In this document: in pieces, positions 30,880-41,600 of the stretch
Layout: the number at the start of each line of letters is the position of its first letter
How positions within the stretch are numbered: the first letter of the stretch is position 1
Source of the DNA: Schistocerca nitens
Lineage: Eukaryota > Arthropoda > Insecta > Orthoptera > Acrididae
Length of the DNA: 64,000 nt
Direction of reading: 5' to 3'
Assembly (NCBI RefSeq): GCF_023898315.1
Contig: NC_064622.1
Coordinates: 75,216,387-75,280,386 of the forward strand
Program-made: the position numbers and the translations under genes
Notes under the pieces: model-generated
Told to the model about the DNA's origin: nothing
Database searches by the model: none
What the model saw: only the letters and a program-made list of their open reading frames with translations

Positions 30880-31690
30880 GCTTGTCCGTCTCCTTTTGGA
30901 GTACCGCACGCTATGTCTTCAATTATTTCTTGGGTGTATTCCAATCTCTGCCTTCCCATACAGTTTTTACCCCGAACAGCTCCTTCTAGTAATCCGTCTA
31001 GTTACACCCTCACACTGTCTAATTATCCTGTCCCTTCTTCTTGTCAATGTTTTCCATGTGCTGCTTTATTCGCCGATTCTACGGAGAAGCTTCTTATTCT
31101 TTATGTTAACAGTCCAGCTAATTTCCAACATTCTTCTCTAACACTTCGCTTCTCTTCTCTTCTGGTTTTTCCACTGACCGTCATTCACTGTCATACAATG
31201 CTGTGTTCAAAACGTACATTCTCAGAAATTTCTTCCTAAAATTAAGGCCTATGTTTGACACTAGTAGATTCTATTGGCAAGAAATGCCATCTTTTCTGCT
31301 TTTAATATCCTTCTTGATTCCTGCATCATATGTTATTTTGCTTCCAGGTTACCAGAAAACCTTCATTCCGTGATAACTAATTTCGAAGTTAAGTTCCTCG
31401 CTATTCTCATTTCTGCTACTTCTCGTTAATTTTGCCTTTTTTTTCGATTTACTCTAAATCCATATTCTGTACTCATTAGACATGTCCATTCAGAAGACCC
31501 TGCAACTCTTCTTCACTTTCAGTGAGGATACTAATTTTTTTCAGCCACTTTCACATCAAATTTTAATCCGATTTTCGAATCTTTCTTTTTATTTCTGTCA
31601 TTGTTTTCTCGTCTTATAGACTGAACAGTAGACGACAAAGACTGCATGCCAGTCTTACATCTTGAACCATATTACATTGACGCAAGCTTC
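30880..31690 (-). pseudogene. RTE-like LINE C-terminal relic
   Basis: On the minus strand the blocks LVSNIGLNFRKKFLRMYVLN (near 31195-31255) and, closer to 30960-31120, LEISWTVNIKNKKLLRRIGE and LTRRRDRII appear in the order seen in the intact C-terminus of the RTE element at 51460-53815. Upstream, TESEEELQGLLNG near 31500 fits the thumb region. Heavily mutated. Confidence 0.65.
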
Positions 31691-31805
31691 ATGTAGGTCG
31701 ACAAATCATTTGAGCGGATCATGATTTCTTTTTCTTATGAGATAAAACTGACGGAATACAATGAAAAAGTTTAAGGAATGGTAGCTCTTTTGTATTATAG
31801 CTGAG

Positions 31806-31807
<2 letters not shown>

Positions 31808-31862
<55 letters not shown>
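31808..31862. repeat. (AG)n microsatellite
   Basis: About 27 uninterrupted AG units. Confidence 0.98.
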
Positions 31863-31864
<2 letters not shown>

Positions 31865-32632
31865 ATATACTTGATATGCGCATTGGGATGGCATTTTTTA
31901 GTTCAAAATATTGTAAGTACACCTAATTTAGTAATCGGATTTTAAAGAATAAAACACGCTGAATTCGTCTCTCTTATAGCTACAATGTTAGCAGAAGAAA
32001 TTACTATAGTTTCTTTTGACAAAAAGCACAGCTATGAAAACAATCTATAAGTCTAATAACGACCGGTAGAATCAAGAACTTTTTTTTGTTTAAGACCCAA
32101 ACATGTTTCATCACAATTGTGGCATCCCCAGAGATTTAATTTTTCGTTCTTTGTTTATGAAATGTACACACATAAATTTTGTGTGTGTTAGGAATTCGAT
32201 ACATCAAAAGGCGTTGTGGTGTAAATTACGTGCTTACTTTACCTTTTTTATATTATACGTATGTATTCTGTTGCTGGAAACTACCAGTAGTTTAGTGCAG
32301 ACTTTTTACATGTCATGTGGGCGAAAACAGACTTACGGCGTCTTGAACGGTTCAGGAAATATCTGAGGTGAACGTCTTAACCATCTTGTATGTACAGATC
32401 TCCCGCACTAATATCACCTGACCAAGACGTATATGAAGACGTAATTACACTTCTAATTAAAGCAGAATTTCGTGTCTCTTGCCCAAATGTTGCATTGATG
32501 ACCATAGGACAAAATTTTATATGCGAGACGCACATCGCACCGTGTAAAGATGACTCATTTGATAGACTATGCCTCGAGTATTTCGAATCTTGGTTGAGCG
32601 GTCAACAGTAACCTCGCGAGTAAGTAAGCGAT
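31863..32632. other. No recognisable feature
   Basis: AT-rich spacer with no identifiable coding block or repeat end. Confidence 0.4.
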
Positions 32633-32885
32633 AGATCCGCTTGAGAATGACCAGTCAAGTGGTTGAATATATATGCAGACCGAAGCGGCCAATGAAAATT
32701 TGTACCCAGGTCTGCTGCTCACTAGGCAGATGCGCTAACCACTACGCCACCCTGACACTGCGGCTTTGCCCAACTGTACGGACGACCCTAACGCGCGTTC
32801 CTCATCAATCAAAATTCCCAGTCACACCTCAGCCCACTTGATATTCCCCCTAGACTCGATCAGCATTGCAGAGGCTCTTCAGCTA
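32633..32885 (-). mobile_element. tRNA-headed SINE (GTGGTTAGCGC family) plus flanking repeat
   Basis: Antisense head: AGGCAGATGCGCTAACCACT followed by ACGCCACCCTG, preceded by the tail block GACCGAAGCGGCCAATGAAA. The following 130 bp up to the Tc1 (CACTTGATATTCCCCCTAGA block) is shared with 35930-36010, so SINE and flank belong to one larger repeat. Confidence 0.7.
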
Positions 32886-32958
32886 TACTACTGGCCATTA
32901 AAATTGCTACACCAAAAAGAAATGGTGATGATAAACGGGTATTCATTGGACAAATATA

Positions 32959-34380
32959 CACTCCTGGAAATTGAAATAAGAACACCGTGAATTCATTGTC
33001 CCAGGAAGGGGAAACTTTATTGACACATTCCTGGGGTCAGATACATCACATGATCACACTGACAGAACCACAGGCACATAGACACAGGCAACAGAGCATG
33101 CACAATGTCGGCACTAGTACAGTGTATATCCACCTTTCGCAGCAATGCAGGCTGCTATTCTCCCATGGAGACGATCGTAGAGATGCTGGATGTAGTCCTG
33201 TGGAACGGCTTGCCATGCCATTTCCACCTGGCGCCTCAGTTGGACCAGCGTTCGTGCTGGACGTGCAGACCGCGTGAGACGACGCTTCATCCAGTCCCAA
33301 ACATGCTCAATGGGGGACAGATCCGGAGATCTTGCTGGCCAGGGTAGTTGACTTACACCTTCTAGAGCACGTTGGGTGGCACGGGATACATGCGGACGTG
33401 CATTGTCCTGTTGGAACAGCAAGTTCCCTTGCCGGTCTAGGAATGGTAGAACGATGGGTTCGATGACGGTTTGGATGTACCGTGCACTATTCAGTGTCAC
33501 CTCGACGATCACCAGTGGTGTACGGCCAGTGTAGGAGATCGCTCCCCACACCATGATGCCGGGTGTTGGCCCTGTGTGCCTCGGTCGTATGCAGTCCTGA
33601 TTGTGGCGCTCATCTGCACGGCGCCAAACACGCATACGACCATCATTGGCACCAAGGCAGAAGCGACTCTCATCGCTGAAGACGACACGTCTCCATTCGT
33701 CCCTTCATTCACGCCTGTCGCGACACCACTGGAGGCGGGCTGCACGATGTTGGGGCGTGAGCGGAAGACGGCCTAACGGTGTGCGGGACCGTAGCCCAGC
33801 TTCATGGAGACGGTTGCGAATGGTCCTCGCCGATACCCCAGGAGCAACAGTGTCCCTAATTTGCTGGGAAGTGGCGGTGCGGTCCCCTACGGCACTGCGT
33901 AGGATCCTACGGTCTTGGCGTGCATCCGTGCGTCGCTGCGGTCCGGTCCCAGGTCGACGGGCACGTGCACCTTCCGCCGACCACTGGCGACAACATCGAT
34001 GTACTGTGGAGACCTCACGCCCCACGTGTTGAGCAATTCGGCGGTACGTCCACCCGGCCTCCCGCATGCCCACTATACGCCCTCGCTCAAAGTCCGTCAA
34101 CTGCACATACGGTTCACGTCCACGCTGTCGCGGCATGCTACCAGTGTTAAAGACTGCGATGGAGCTCCGTATGCCACGGCAAACTGGCTGACACTGACGG
34201 CGGCGGTGCACAAATGCTGCGCAGCTAGCGCCATTCGACGGCCAACACCGCGGTTCCTGGTGTGTCCGCTGTGCCGTGCGTGTGATCATTGCTTGTACAG
34301 CCCTCTCGCAGTGTCCGGAGCAAGTATGGTGGGTCTGACACACCGGTGTCAATGTGTTCTTTTTTCCATTTCCAGGAGTG
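32959..34380 (-). mobile_element. Tc1-like transposon (DD32E family), copy 2, nested
   Basis: The same 1422 bp as 3849-5270, in reverse orientation, with TA at 32957-32958 and 34381-34382. Ends begin CACTCCTGGAAATTG and finish CCAGGAGTG. Only a handful of differences from copy 1 are visible, one of which kills the transposase. Confidence 0.95.
33114..34136 (-). pseudogene. DD32E transposase with one nonsense codon
   Basis: Start ATG read from 34136 (MPRQRGREPY) and stop at 33114, exactly the 1023 bases of the intact copy. Codon 144, tryptophan TGG in copy 1 (RREW), is TGA here (33707-33705); the same frame then continues open to the end. The truncated product would keep both HTHs but lose the whole catalytic domain, so it could bind the terminal repeats without cutting. 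The other differences seen are few missense changes (for example L to R in VHLCC, G to D in RRAGERH, G to V in VEGTLN, H to R in YDHLHG). The triad residues are otherwise conserved. Confidence 0.93.
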
Positions 34381-34445
34381 TATTATACTAGAACTGACAT
34401 GTGATTACATTTTCACGCAATTTTGGGTGCATAGCTCCTGAGAAC

Positions 34446-35458
34446 TCAGTACCCAGAACAACCACCTCTGGCCTTGATACGCCTAGGCATTCAGTCAAAC
34501 AGAGCTTGGATGTCATGTACAGATGCAGCTGCCCATGCAGCTTCAACACGATACCACAGTTCATCAAGAGTAGTGACTGGCGTAGTGTGACGAGCCAGTT
34601 GCTAGGCCACCATTGACCAGACGTTTTCAATTGGTGAGAGACCCGGAGAATGTGCTGGTCAGGGCAACAGTCGATTCATTTTCTGTATCCAGAAAGACAC
34701 GTACAGGACCTGCATTATGCTGCTGAAATGTAGGGTTTCACAGGGATCGAATGAAGGGTAGAGCCACGGGTCGTAACACATCTTAAATGTAACGTCCACT
34801 ATTCAAAGTGCCGTCAATGCGAACAAGAGGTGACCGAGACGTGTAACCAATGGCACCCCATACCATCACGCCGGGTGATACGCCAGTATGGCGATGACGA
34901 ATACACGCTTCCAATGTGCGTTCACCGCGATGTCGCCAAACACGGATGCGACCATCATGATGCTGTAAACAGAACCTGGATTCATTCGAAAAAATGACGT
35001 TTGCCAGTCGTGCACCCAGGTTCGTCGTTGAGTACAGCATCGCAGGCGCTCCTGTCTGTGATCCAGCCTCAAGGGTAACCGCAGCCATGGCCTTCGAGCT
35101 GGTAGTCCATGCTGCTGCAAACGCCGTCGAACTGTTCGTGCAGTTGGTTGTTGTCTTGCAAACGTCCCCATCTGTTGACTGAAGGATCGAGACGTGGCTG
35201 CACGATCCGTTACAGCCAGGCGGATAAGATGCCTGCTAGATGACTGCTAGCGATACGAGGCCGTTGGGATCCAGCACGGCGTCCCGTATTACCCTGCTGA
35301 ACCCACCGCTTCCATATTCTGCTAACAGTCATTGGATCTCGACCAACGCCAGCAGCAATGTCGCGATACGATAAACCGCAATCGCGATAGGCTACAATCC
35401 GACCTTTATCAAAGTCGGAAACGTGATGGTACGCATTTCTCTTCCTTACACGAGGGAT
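34446..35458 (-). pseudogene. Tc1 DD34E transposase, family A copy 2, broken
   Basis: The start codon is lost: the ATG of copies 1 and 3 is ATC here (35458-35456). The HTH region reads IPRVRKRNAYHHVSDFDKGR and RDIAAGVGRDPMTVSRIW. The first catalytic residue is mutated, FSNESRF instead of FSDESRF. The A-run near 35001 has three A's, keeping this stretch in frame, whereas copies 1 and 3 have four. A stop follows GRYI at 34783, and a short deletion lies near the C-terminus (around 34475). Confidence 0.88.
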
Positions 35459-35694
35459 CACAACAACGTTTCACCAGGCAACGCCGTCAACTGCTGTTTG
35501 TGTATGAGAAATCGGCTGGAAACTTTCCTCATGTCAGCACGTTGTAGGTGTCGCCACCGGCGCCAACCTTGTGTGAATGCTCTGAAACGCTAATCATTTT
35601 CATATCATAGCATCTTGTTCCTGTCGGTTAAATTTCGCGTCTGTAGCACTCATCTTCGTGTTGTAGCAATTTTAATGGCCAGTAGTGTATATTG

Positions 35695-36010
35695 GAATAG
35701 GACCTCAACATCGCACGAAGCGGAGATTCTGCTGGAACGCAGGCCGCAGGCATAGGTCTTTAATCAAATGAAACTGTATGGTTCGATAGTCGTTATCAAG
35801 TCTCAAGCATCTGTGATGTAGATATACAGACTGAGGCAACGAATGAAAATATGTACGAAGGCTGGGACTGGAACCCACGTCTTCTGCTTACTGGGCAGAC
35901 GCACTAATCACTACGTCACCCTGGCATAGTGGCTATGCACAATTTCATGGATTGCACTAGCACGCCTCCCTCTTCAGTCCAAATCCCCATTCTTATCACT
36001 CCACTTGGTA
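35695..36010 (-). mobile_element. tRNA-headed SINE (GTGGTTAGCGC family) plus flanking repeat
   Basis: Antisense. The tail GACTGAGGCAACGAATGAAA and head GGGCAGACGCACTAATCACT, ACGTCACCCTGG match 32633-32760. The continuation CCACTTGGTATTCCGCC matches 32830-32860. Two copies of one larger repeat flank the nested Tc1 pair in the same orientation. Confidence 0.7.
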
Positions 36011-36054
36011 TTCCGCCTAAACTCCAAGTGGACTGAGGCATGAATGGCAGTTTG

Positions 36055-36300
36055 GATTGAGGAGAGGTTGGGATGGAATGGGTTGGGTTGTTTGGGGGAG
36101 GAGACCAAACAGCGAAGTCATCGGTCTCATCGGATTGGGAAATGACGGGGAAGGAAATCGGCCGTGCCCTTTCAAAGGAACCATCCCGGCATTTGCCTCG
36201 AGCGATTTAGGGAAATCACGGAAAATCTAAATCAGGATGGCCGGACGCGGGATTGAACCGTCGTCCTCCCGAATGCGAGTCCAGTGTATTGAGAAGTGCG
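36055..36300 (-). mobile_element. tRNA-headed SINE (GATTTCCCTAAATC family)
   Basis: Antisense copy: GAGACCAAACAGCGAAGTCA near the tail, GATTTAGGGAAATCACGG, then the inverted head GGGATTGAACCGTCG. Close to 38299-38535. Confidence 0.82.
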
Positions 36301-36337
36301 CTAGGACAGTCTATACAATTGTGCAGTCACTGTGCCA

Positions 36338-36475
36338 TGATGGAGAAGTGGTTAGCATAGCTGCCTAATGTGCAGGAGATGTGGGTTGGAATCCTGACCT
36401 CGGTACAAATTTTCATTGGTCGCTTCAGTCTGCGTGTATACATCACAGATGTTTGATACTCTGTAACCAGAGAGT
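36338..36475 (+). mobile_element. tRNA-headed SINE (GTGGTTAGCGC family)
   Basis: Sense copy: AAGTGGTTAGCATAGCTGCC (A box), GGGTTGGAATCCTG (B box remnant), then TACAAATTTTCATTGGTCGC and CTTCAGTCTGCGTG. Confidence 0.75.
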
Positions 36476-36619
36476 TTCATTTGATTGAATACTGGCTCTG
36501 CCGCAATCTGCTTTCCCTCCCACACTGGGCGTGAACTACAGCCGACGTTCTGCTGTTAAGAGGACAGCCATTCGTTCGCATCAGGTACTGCCACTTTCTC
36601 TCTAGGTGATTGCTGTCGC

Positions 36620-36960
36620 CATGGCAACCGAAGGCGTGCGCGGCCGGCTGTTTGCTGGCGGTGGGAGTGGCCGGCCCGTCGCGTCCCAGGCTCGGGTCCC
36701 GGGCGGTGATGGATTAGCGCGCGCTAACGCAGCACTGATCAGCGGCGCAATCTATAACTCGGCGGGCTTATCATTATAATGCTATTAGAGGCAGTGAGGC
36801 CCCGGGCCAGGCATTAGACGCGCCTCCATCAATTATTGGAGCGGCTCCGTCGCCGTCGCCGTCTTCGTCGCCCAGACGGCGGAGGTGCCCGAGGCGGTTC
36901 CATCATGCCCGTGGCTCTCACACCGAGAAAGCTGGCGCAGCCGTTAGTACGCGGGGCAGT
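36620..36960. other. CpG-rich block with homeodomain-type AT cores
   Basis: A sharply CpG-rich block (GCGCGCGGCCGG, GTCGCCGTCGCCGTC) with embedded AT words CTTATCATTATAATG and CATCAATTATTGG, and TTTAATTAGC just beyond. No coding frame and no resemblance to the repeats in this window. It could be a CpG-island regulatory element; this is inference from composition only. Confidence 0.45.
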
Positions 36961-37165
36961 CACAAAACTTTAATTAGCACCTCGGGAAAAAGAATCGAAC
37001 TGAAACAACGAAAGTAGGTGACGATTTTCGGCGCACTGAAGTTGGTCGATGCTATTCTTTCTGTACATCTTCACCCTTCAACGATACGTGTTTATTTACA
37101 TGTCCTACAGATCATTTGAGCTAATAAGTGTCGAAATGGTGTGGGGGTAAGATTACGGGATATGT

Positions 37166-37474
37166 ATAGGGTAAGTCCAGGGGAGTTGGACAACTGGGTG
37201 AGACGGACCAGTGGCATATTTCCCAAATGCGCAGTTAGAGAGCAGCATATTTCTATATGGTCCATCTCTCACAGTACACTGAACCATCTCACCATACACC
37301 TATGGACCACTAGTGTATATTTTCATTTTATCTTACCTCTTGTACTTTAAGTGGCAGTGCCTCAATAATATATTGTAGTTACGTTTATGTGGCACTCTAT
37401 GCGAACATGTTGTCAGAAGTAAAAAGAAAATACTGAATTAAAAAAGAAGCGACCCATCTCTCCGACTTACCCTA
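37166..37474. repeat. Candidate MITE with TAGGGTAAGTC ends
   Basis: TAGGGTAAGTC at 37166 is matched in inverse by GACTTACCCTA at about 37464-37474, with further pairing inside (GGTGAGACGG against CCCATCTCTCC). About 310 bp, non-coding. No clear target duplication. Confidence 0.4.
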
Positions 37475-37631
37475 CATTATCTTGTAAGATTCTTGGATGT
37501 ATGCCGTGTTCACGTTGTAAGTTTCCCGTGATATCTTGACAAAGAGACTTGCTACCTTTAGGCGGTATCTCATAGCACTCAACATTACACGTCTCGAAAT
37601 AGTACTCTTACAATTGTCATTACCAACTTTA

Positions 37632-38139
37632 GATTAAAACCGAGACTCGAACTCGAGACCTTTGGCTTTCGCGGGGAAGTACTCTACCAACTGAGCTACC
37701 CAAGCACGATTCACGCCCCGTCCTGACAGCTTTAATTCCGCCAGTACCTCGTCTCCTACCTTCCGGACTTCACAGAACCTCTCCTGCGAACCTTGCAGAA
37801 CCAGCACTCCTGGAAGAAAGGATATTGCGGAGACATGGCTTAGCCACAGCCTGGGGGATGTTTCCAGAATGAAATTTTCACTCTGCAGCGGAGCGTGCGC
37901 TGATATGAAACTTACTGACAGATTAAAACTGTGTGCCGGACCGAGACTCGAACCCTTTGCCTTTCGCGGGCAAGTGCTCTACCAATTCAGCTACCCAAGC
38001 ACGACTCACGCCCCGGCAGAGCACTTGCCCGTGAAAGGCAAAGGTCCTGTGTTCTAGTCTCGGTCCGGCACACAGTTTTAATCTGCCAGGAAGTTTTATA
38101 TCAGCACACACTCCGCTGCAGAGTGAAAATTTCAGTCTG
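37632..38139 (+). mobile_element. Palindromic SINE composite 3, 14-bp target duplication
   Basis: Same family as 16131-16905. Partial A(-) from 37632, B(-) about 37735-37862, full A(-) about 37863-38016, then A(+) from about 38017 (CAGAGCACTTGCCCG) to 38139, ending in a mutated ATTCTGGA. CATTACCAACTTTA is duplicated exactly at 37618-37631 and 38140-38153. The junction between arms lies at a different position in the head from those of composites 1 and 2. Confidence 0.92.
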
Positions 38140-38298
38140 CATTACCAACTTTACATTAATTGAAAATATACGCATTACCATTCATCTTCCTATTCCTCTT
38201 TTTGTTGTTTTAGGTTTGACTGCTACTATTGTTCCATATTGATTCTTCTGAAGTAATTCTGTTGTCTCTGATATCCCAAAGGTCTTCCATGCAAATAG

Positions 38299-38535
38299 AT
38301 TGGTATGTTGATTCGGAGGAGAGGACCAAACAGCGAGGTCATCGATCCCATCGGATTAGGGAGGGATGGGGAAGGAAGCCGGCCGTGCCCTTCCACAGGA
38401 ACCAACCTGTCATTTACCTGAAGCGGTTTAGGGAAATCACGGAAAACCTAAATCAGGATGGCCGGACGCGGTTTTGATCCGTCGTTCTCCCGAAAGTGAG
38501 TCCAGTGTGCTAACCACTGCGCCACCTCGCTCGAA
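38299..38535 (-). mobile_element. tRNA-headed SINE (GATTTCCCTAAATC family), 12-bp target duplication
   Basis: Antisense copy with tail GAGGACCAAACAGCGAGGTC and inverted head CTAACCACTGCGCCACC. CCATGCAAATAG is duplicated exactly at 38287-38298 and 38536-38547. Confidence 0.95.
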
Positions 38536-38547
38536 CCATGCAAATAG

Positions 38548-39479
38548 TGTCTGTATCTGCGAGTGCTTCAAGGCCACTAAAATTTGCGTGACTTCCTGCC
38601 ACCTTTACTAAAGATATCCACGTATTACCTCAAAAAACTGGACTTATATAAACAGAAGAATCGGAATGGCAGCCTATGATTACATAGAGACTACTGTAAT
38701 CTGTTGTTACTCATCAAGGACCACCTGAAGTAGGAAACAAGTCTGTTTGTCGGTATACCAAGGATATCTTAAGGCGTCAGCTGGGAAGACGCTCGAAAAT
38801 TCAGGAAGTTAAAAATACGGCGGGGAAACATCAGATAGTATTTACAGATCATTTTAATTTTTCGGACCTACTCATACAACAGCTCCTAAAACTGGGTTAT
38901 TTTATTTTATTTTTTACAAGCTGTCAATTTTTATGTATTAATTCGTCTATGAAATATAAAGAGAGGTCCATAAGAAATTATTTTATTTTAGATTTAAAAC
39001 TACGTTTGCTACGTGTCAGACATATTTTGTTATTGGGCAAATAATGAAAAAATTGTGTTGGTGCATGTTGAACTCCTTCCGGATCCAACGAATGCTTTAA
39101 TAATAAAGTTATAAATAATAAAGCTCAATTTGTTTTCCTTTCAGTATATTTTTGGTATGGACATCACTATTCTTCTCAAATTGTAATGCGACGATTTTCA
39201 CTAGCGAAAATATATGTTGTAACATGCAGATTTCTAACGCCTTGCCGATGTACTTACCACATGATTCTGTGTGAACACCACATGTTATTATTACTGTTGT
39301 GCAATCAGTACTTCCTGAGCGATGAGTTACTCCATAAATTTAGTCTGTAAGACATTACTGCATGAAAATATGCAAAATATGTTAGGATGTTGATTTGTCA
39401 GTTTCCAAGACACAGAGAAAAAGTAGGTTGCTCAACTATTTGAACAACTCTGTACTACGTTTCTATCAGTGAAGGTTTT
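38548..39479. other. No recognisable feature
   Basis: AT-rich spacer of about 0.9 kb. No protein block, TIR or SINE head seen. Confidence 0.4.
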
Positions 39480-40020
39480 ATCAACGTGTTGTGGCTCTTG
39501 TTTGTGTGGTACATCAGTTGTCGTTAAGACTATATTTGTTGTGAAAAAGGGGATATAGTGTCCTTTCTCAAAATTTATGGAGAGTTTATTTTCAAAAACC
39601 GACTTAATAATCTTTGAGAAACATTATTAACAACTTTTTCTGTTACTTTCTCTCTAATTGCACTTATTATAACAGTAATAACGTCTGCAAAAAGTATTGA
39701 TTTTGCTTGGTGAATGTTACGCTGAAGGTCACACACATGCATAAGGAATAGGAGTGGACCGAAAACTGAACCCTGTGGGACCCCCCATGTGATTTGTTCA
39801 CATTCACTGAATTTCTCTCTCCGTCTGTGTTTAAATTATGCGACACAATTTTTTTCATACTTTCTGTTTAGTATGATTCAAACCAGTTGCTTGTAAAGTG
39901 ATGGACTCCGTAAAGCTTAAATGTTTCTGATGGAGCAACTGATCTACGCTATCTTGGAAAAGAATACGATCTGGCGATATTTTATTAGTAATTAACGCTT
40001 CTAACGCGACACATGTTTCT
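39480..40020 (-). pseudogene. LINE reverse transcriptase relic
   Basis: On the minus strand, broken frames read FKLYGVHHFTSNWFESY and MKKIVSHNLN (fingers/palm), a block equivalent to GVPQGS..LFL near 39770 and ILFAD near 39700 (FADD site, second Asp lost). VTEKVVNNVSQRLLSRFL and PFFTTNIV follow. This is the usual order in a LINE RT. It is degraded throughout. Confidence 0.6.
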
Positions 40021-40610
40021 CCGCGATGGATAACTTGGTGGAGACCTTGGTTGTACAAGTCTAGATGTTGGCTGTGTATTCTTCATACGAAGGAGGATGA
40101 AGAAGTCAATGGACAAACAAGTAAAGAAGTAACAGTGCGCTGGCTGAGCAAAATCGCCGAAACGTGTAGAATGTCTGAATGCGACCTGTGCAGAACGAGC
40201 AGGTTGTTGCCGTGGAATAAAAAAGTGTCCTTGGGCAGTTTCATGCTTCGCGTCGTCTTGACATCCTTCCGGATCCTCGTCAGGTGAATGCTGTGTGACG
40301 GTTTGCCCCTTACGGGTATAATTTTGGCAGTCCCAAGAAACATTCAGCCTTACCTTGCCCGACTGTTTTGCGAATAAAGCCACCAAGATCGTTTGACATA
40401 TTTCTTTATAACGTTTCTTCGCCTACTGCCGTCATCAGATGAAAATTTAAAGCTTGTAAAAGTTTGTTTAGTGTCAGTATCAGAAAACTTACTGTGGCTA
40501 AGCGAGCTCAGTTGTTAACTGGAATGAGATACATCAGGTGGCGCGAATTCTTGAATGAGCAACGCCTGTGATGCTCGTGTTTGAAATGCTTAAATTTTTG
40601 CATTGACGTT
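40021..40610. other. No confidently recognisable feature
   Basis: Open frames on both strands at 40051-40386 show no family resemblance I can identify; treated as chance. Confidence 0.35.
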
Positions 40611-40614
40611 TGTA

Positions 40615-41600
40615 TTGTCATTGTTGTTCTTGTTGTTGTTGTTGAGGTTCTCAGTCCGAAGACAATGCAATGTATCCCGTGCAGGCATCTTCATCTCCGC
40701 GTAACTACTGCGACCCACATGCATCTGAACATGTTTACTGTATTCGAGACCTTTCTTCCCTCACAAATACGAGGGGCGTTCAGAAAGTAAGCTCCGATCG
40801 GTCGCGAAATGGAAACGACTATGAAAATCCGATAAAGCTTTGCACAGATGTGTTGGGTAGTGTCTCTAGTATAACCCCAGTTAGCATCACGTCGCTCTTC
40901 TCATTTCTGAGCTCGCAGTGAGTGCGTAAAGATGTCTAGAAAATAGTGTCTGCCGCCAAGTACGAGGGCCTGGTGAGAAATTTCGCCTGAAGCTATGCAG
41001 CTAACATTACATAACTGTCGTGCTGTTTCTTCTTCAAGACAATTCTCAGCCGCATTCTGCAGGGGCAATGAAGATGCTCCTGCATCGTTTTCAAATGGAA
41101 ATGTGAGATTACCCACAATACAGTCCGCAATTGTCTCCCCCTGAGTTTCATCTCTGGTCACATGAACCGCTGTCTTTGAAGACAACATTTTGACACAGAC
41201 AACGAGGTGTAGGCCAGCGTGGAGAATTGGCGGAAAGCACTGGCGGCTGCCTTCTATGATGAGGCTATTGAAAAGTTGGTACAACGCTATGACAAAAGTC
41301 TAAGTCAGAACGGCGACTACGTAGAGAAGTAGCTGAAAGGTGTAGCTAATTGTTACAAGTAAAACATTTCTGATGTTCACTGTGGTTTCAATTTGGCAAT
41401 CAATCGGAGCTTACTTTCTGAACAGGCCTCGTATATTCAGTACCTCTTCATCAGTTATTCGCTCTTACAATCTAATGTTCAGCATTCTTCTGTAGCTTTA
41501 CAGCTGTAAAGCTTCTATTCTCTTCTTGTTTCAACTGCTTCGTCCACATTTCACTTCCGTACAGGGCCGCTCTCTAGAGAAATGCCTTCAGGGGAAATAA
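40615..41600 (-). mobile_element. RTE-like LINE 3' end, interrupted by a mariner
   Basis: It begins with a (GTT)n run (the complement of the RTE (AAC)n tail) and CTCAGTCCGAAGAC, continuing to about 40767 (CTGTATTCGAGACC block). It resumes at 41432 with TATTCAGTACCTCTTCATCA and TTCAGCATTCTTCTGTAG, the antisense of the C-terminal block also present at 43772-44252 and 53340-53815. Some internal sequence is missing relative to those. Confidence 0.72.
40770..41431 (+). mobile_element. Internally deleted mariner element
   Basis: Left end CGAGGGGCGTTCAGAAAGTA, right end the inverse of CGAGGCCTGTTCAGAAAGTA, with TA at 40768-40769 and 41432-41433. The TIRs match over roughly 40 bp with several differences. 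At 662 bp it is about half a full mariner. Plus-strand remnants of the C-terminal catalytic half are readable (QDNSQPHSAGAMKMLLHRF, then YSPQLSPPEFHLW near 41110-41150, and a C-terminal end near 41290). It lies inside an RTE relic. Confidence 0.82.

Larger units (their letters stand above)
32886..35687 (-). mobile_element. Tc1-like family A, copy 2, host of a nested Tc1
   Basis: The left end is at 32886 (ACTACTGGCCATTAAAATT, first base mutated) and the right end at 35687 (CCAGTAGTG), with TA at 32884-32885 and 35688-35689. The element is split at 32958/34381 by a complete DD32E Tc1. Removing the insert and one TA gives exactly the sequence of copy 1 at the same place. Net length is about 1.38 kb. 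Confidence 0.93.
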
